This document shows, in pieces, positions 5,138 through 5,561 of a stretch of 5,561 bases of DNA. The stretch's first letter is position 1. Each line of letters starts with the position of its first letter. The position numbers were made by a program, and so were the translations under genes. The stretch is from NCBI GenBank assembly GCA_944385645.1, contig CALWYA010000110.1, positions 1 through 5,561 of the forward strand. Reading direction: 5' to 3'. Under the pieces are notes generated by a model. That model searched no databases and had not been told where the DNA came from. It worked only from the letters and a program-made list of their open reading frames with translations. The stretch comes from an uncultured Oscillospiraceae bacterium (GTDB lineage: Bacteria; Bacillota; Clostridia; Oscillospirales; Oscillospiraceae).

Positions 5138-5561
5138 ATGCAGTATATCAGCACACGGGACGCCGGCGGGCAGTGCTCCGCCGCGCAGGCCATCGTTCGG
5201 GGTCTGGCCCCGGACGGGGGGCTGCTGACCCCCTTTTACATCCCCAAGCTGCCCCGGAACGCCCTGGAAGAGATGAAATCCATGGCCTATCAGCACCGGG
5301 CCGTGTACATCATGAAACAGTTCCTGGAGGAGTTTTCCGTCAAGGAGCTCACCGACTTTGCCAACGCGGCCTACGGGCCGGAGAAATTCGACACTCCGGC
5401 GGTGGCCCCGGTGCGCCAGGTGGACGACACCACCTTCTGTCTGGAGCTGTGGCACGGGCCCACCTGCGCCTTCAAGGACATGGCCCTGCAGATGCTGCCC
5501 CACCTGCTGTCCGCTTCCCTGACCAAGACAGAGGAGGAGAAGGACGCCTGCATCCTGGTGG
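5138..5561 (+). CDS. thrC: Threonine synthase, N-terminal part, cut by window end
   Basis: The first 141 residues of a PLP-dependent threonine synthase are present; this enzyme converts O-phosphohomoserine to threonine in the last step of threonine synthesis. MQYISTRD at the start, SAAQAIVRGLAPDGGLLTP (14-32) and ELWHGPTCAFKDMALQMLP (103-121) are diagnostic of the E. coli-type family. Lys113 in AFKD is the expected PLP-binding lysine. The frame is open to the last base, so roughly the C-terminal two thirds lie outside. GGAAGGA (5126-5132) lies 5 nt before the ATG, with AGGAG (5118-5122) further up. It has its own promoter and is unrelated in function to the preceding ribosome-linked genes. 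Confidence 0.95.
   Translation, partial: MQYISTRDAGGQCSAAQAIVRGLAPDGGLLTPFYIPKLPRNALEEMKSMAYQHRAVYIMKQFLEEFSVKELTDFANAAYGPEKFDTPAVAPVRQVDDTTFCLELWHGPTCAFKDMALQMLPHLLSASLTKTEEEKDACILV

Noticed and set aside
1..5561. CRISPR array, insertion sequence, tRNA or rRNA
   Set aside because: There are no spaced direct repeats, no transposase-like frame with terminal inverted repeats, and no cloverleaf or rRNA-like stretch. The window reads as conserved housekeeping DNA.

Overview
The window is GC-rich (roughly two thirds G+C by eye) and densely coded. All recognisable genes lie on the + strand. Gene content and order (a probable trmK end followed by nif3; rplS-rbgA-rnhB-yraN; then thrC), strong AGGAGG ribosome binding sites and overlapping genes point to a high-GC Firmicute. 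A gut clostridium of the Oscillospiraceae (Flavonifractor/Pseudoflavonifractor type) fits best. That placement is inferred from style and synteny, not from a database match.

Region 1 (1-2522) is the end of an operon. It holds the last codons of a gene that is probably trmK (tRNA m1A22 methyltransferase). A short-form Nif3-family metal protein overlaps it. An 11-helix membrane protein of unknown function follows, starting at a GTG inside the last codons of nif3. The membrane protein has a GT-C glycosyltransferase-like layout but I do not recognise its family. No terminator is visible after it.

Region 2 (2508-3042) is a compact transcription unit for ribosomal protein L19 (rplS). It has phased A-tracts resembling an UP element, an extended -10 promoter, a structured leader of about 90 nt that may be an L19 autoregulatory element, the gene, and a clean Rho-independent terminator.

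Region 3 (3043-4998) starts with a short gap containing a degenerate AATTCTC heptad repeat. A tightly packed set follows: rbgA (GTPase for late 50S assembly), rnhB (RNase HII) and yraN (nuclease-fold UPF0102 protein), joined by ATGA stop/start overlaps. rplS and rbgA both serve the large ribosomal subunit. Both enzymes carry a substitution in a signature motif: NRAD for NKxD in RbgA, and GAG for GRG in RNase HII.

Region 4 (4999-5561) holds a hairpin abutting a strong promoter, a short leader with a GC-rich hairpin, and the first 141 codons of threonine synthase (thrC), cut by the window end. The rplS and thrC promoters share the same geometry: GAAAAAA, 4 nt, a TTG-type -35, a 17-nt spacer ending in TGG, then the -10.

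I see no mobile elements, CRISPR arrays, tRNA or rRNA genes, and no clear novel system. The items most worth a second look are the membrane protein, the rplS leader, the shared promoter architecture, the heptad repeat and the two motif substitutions.
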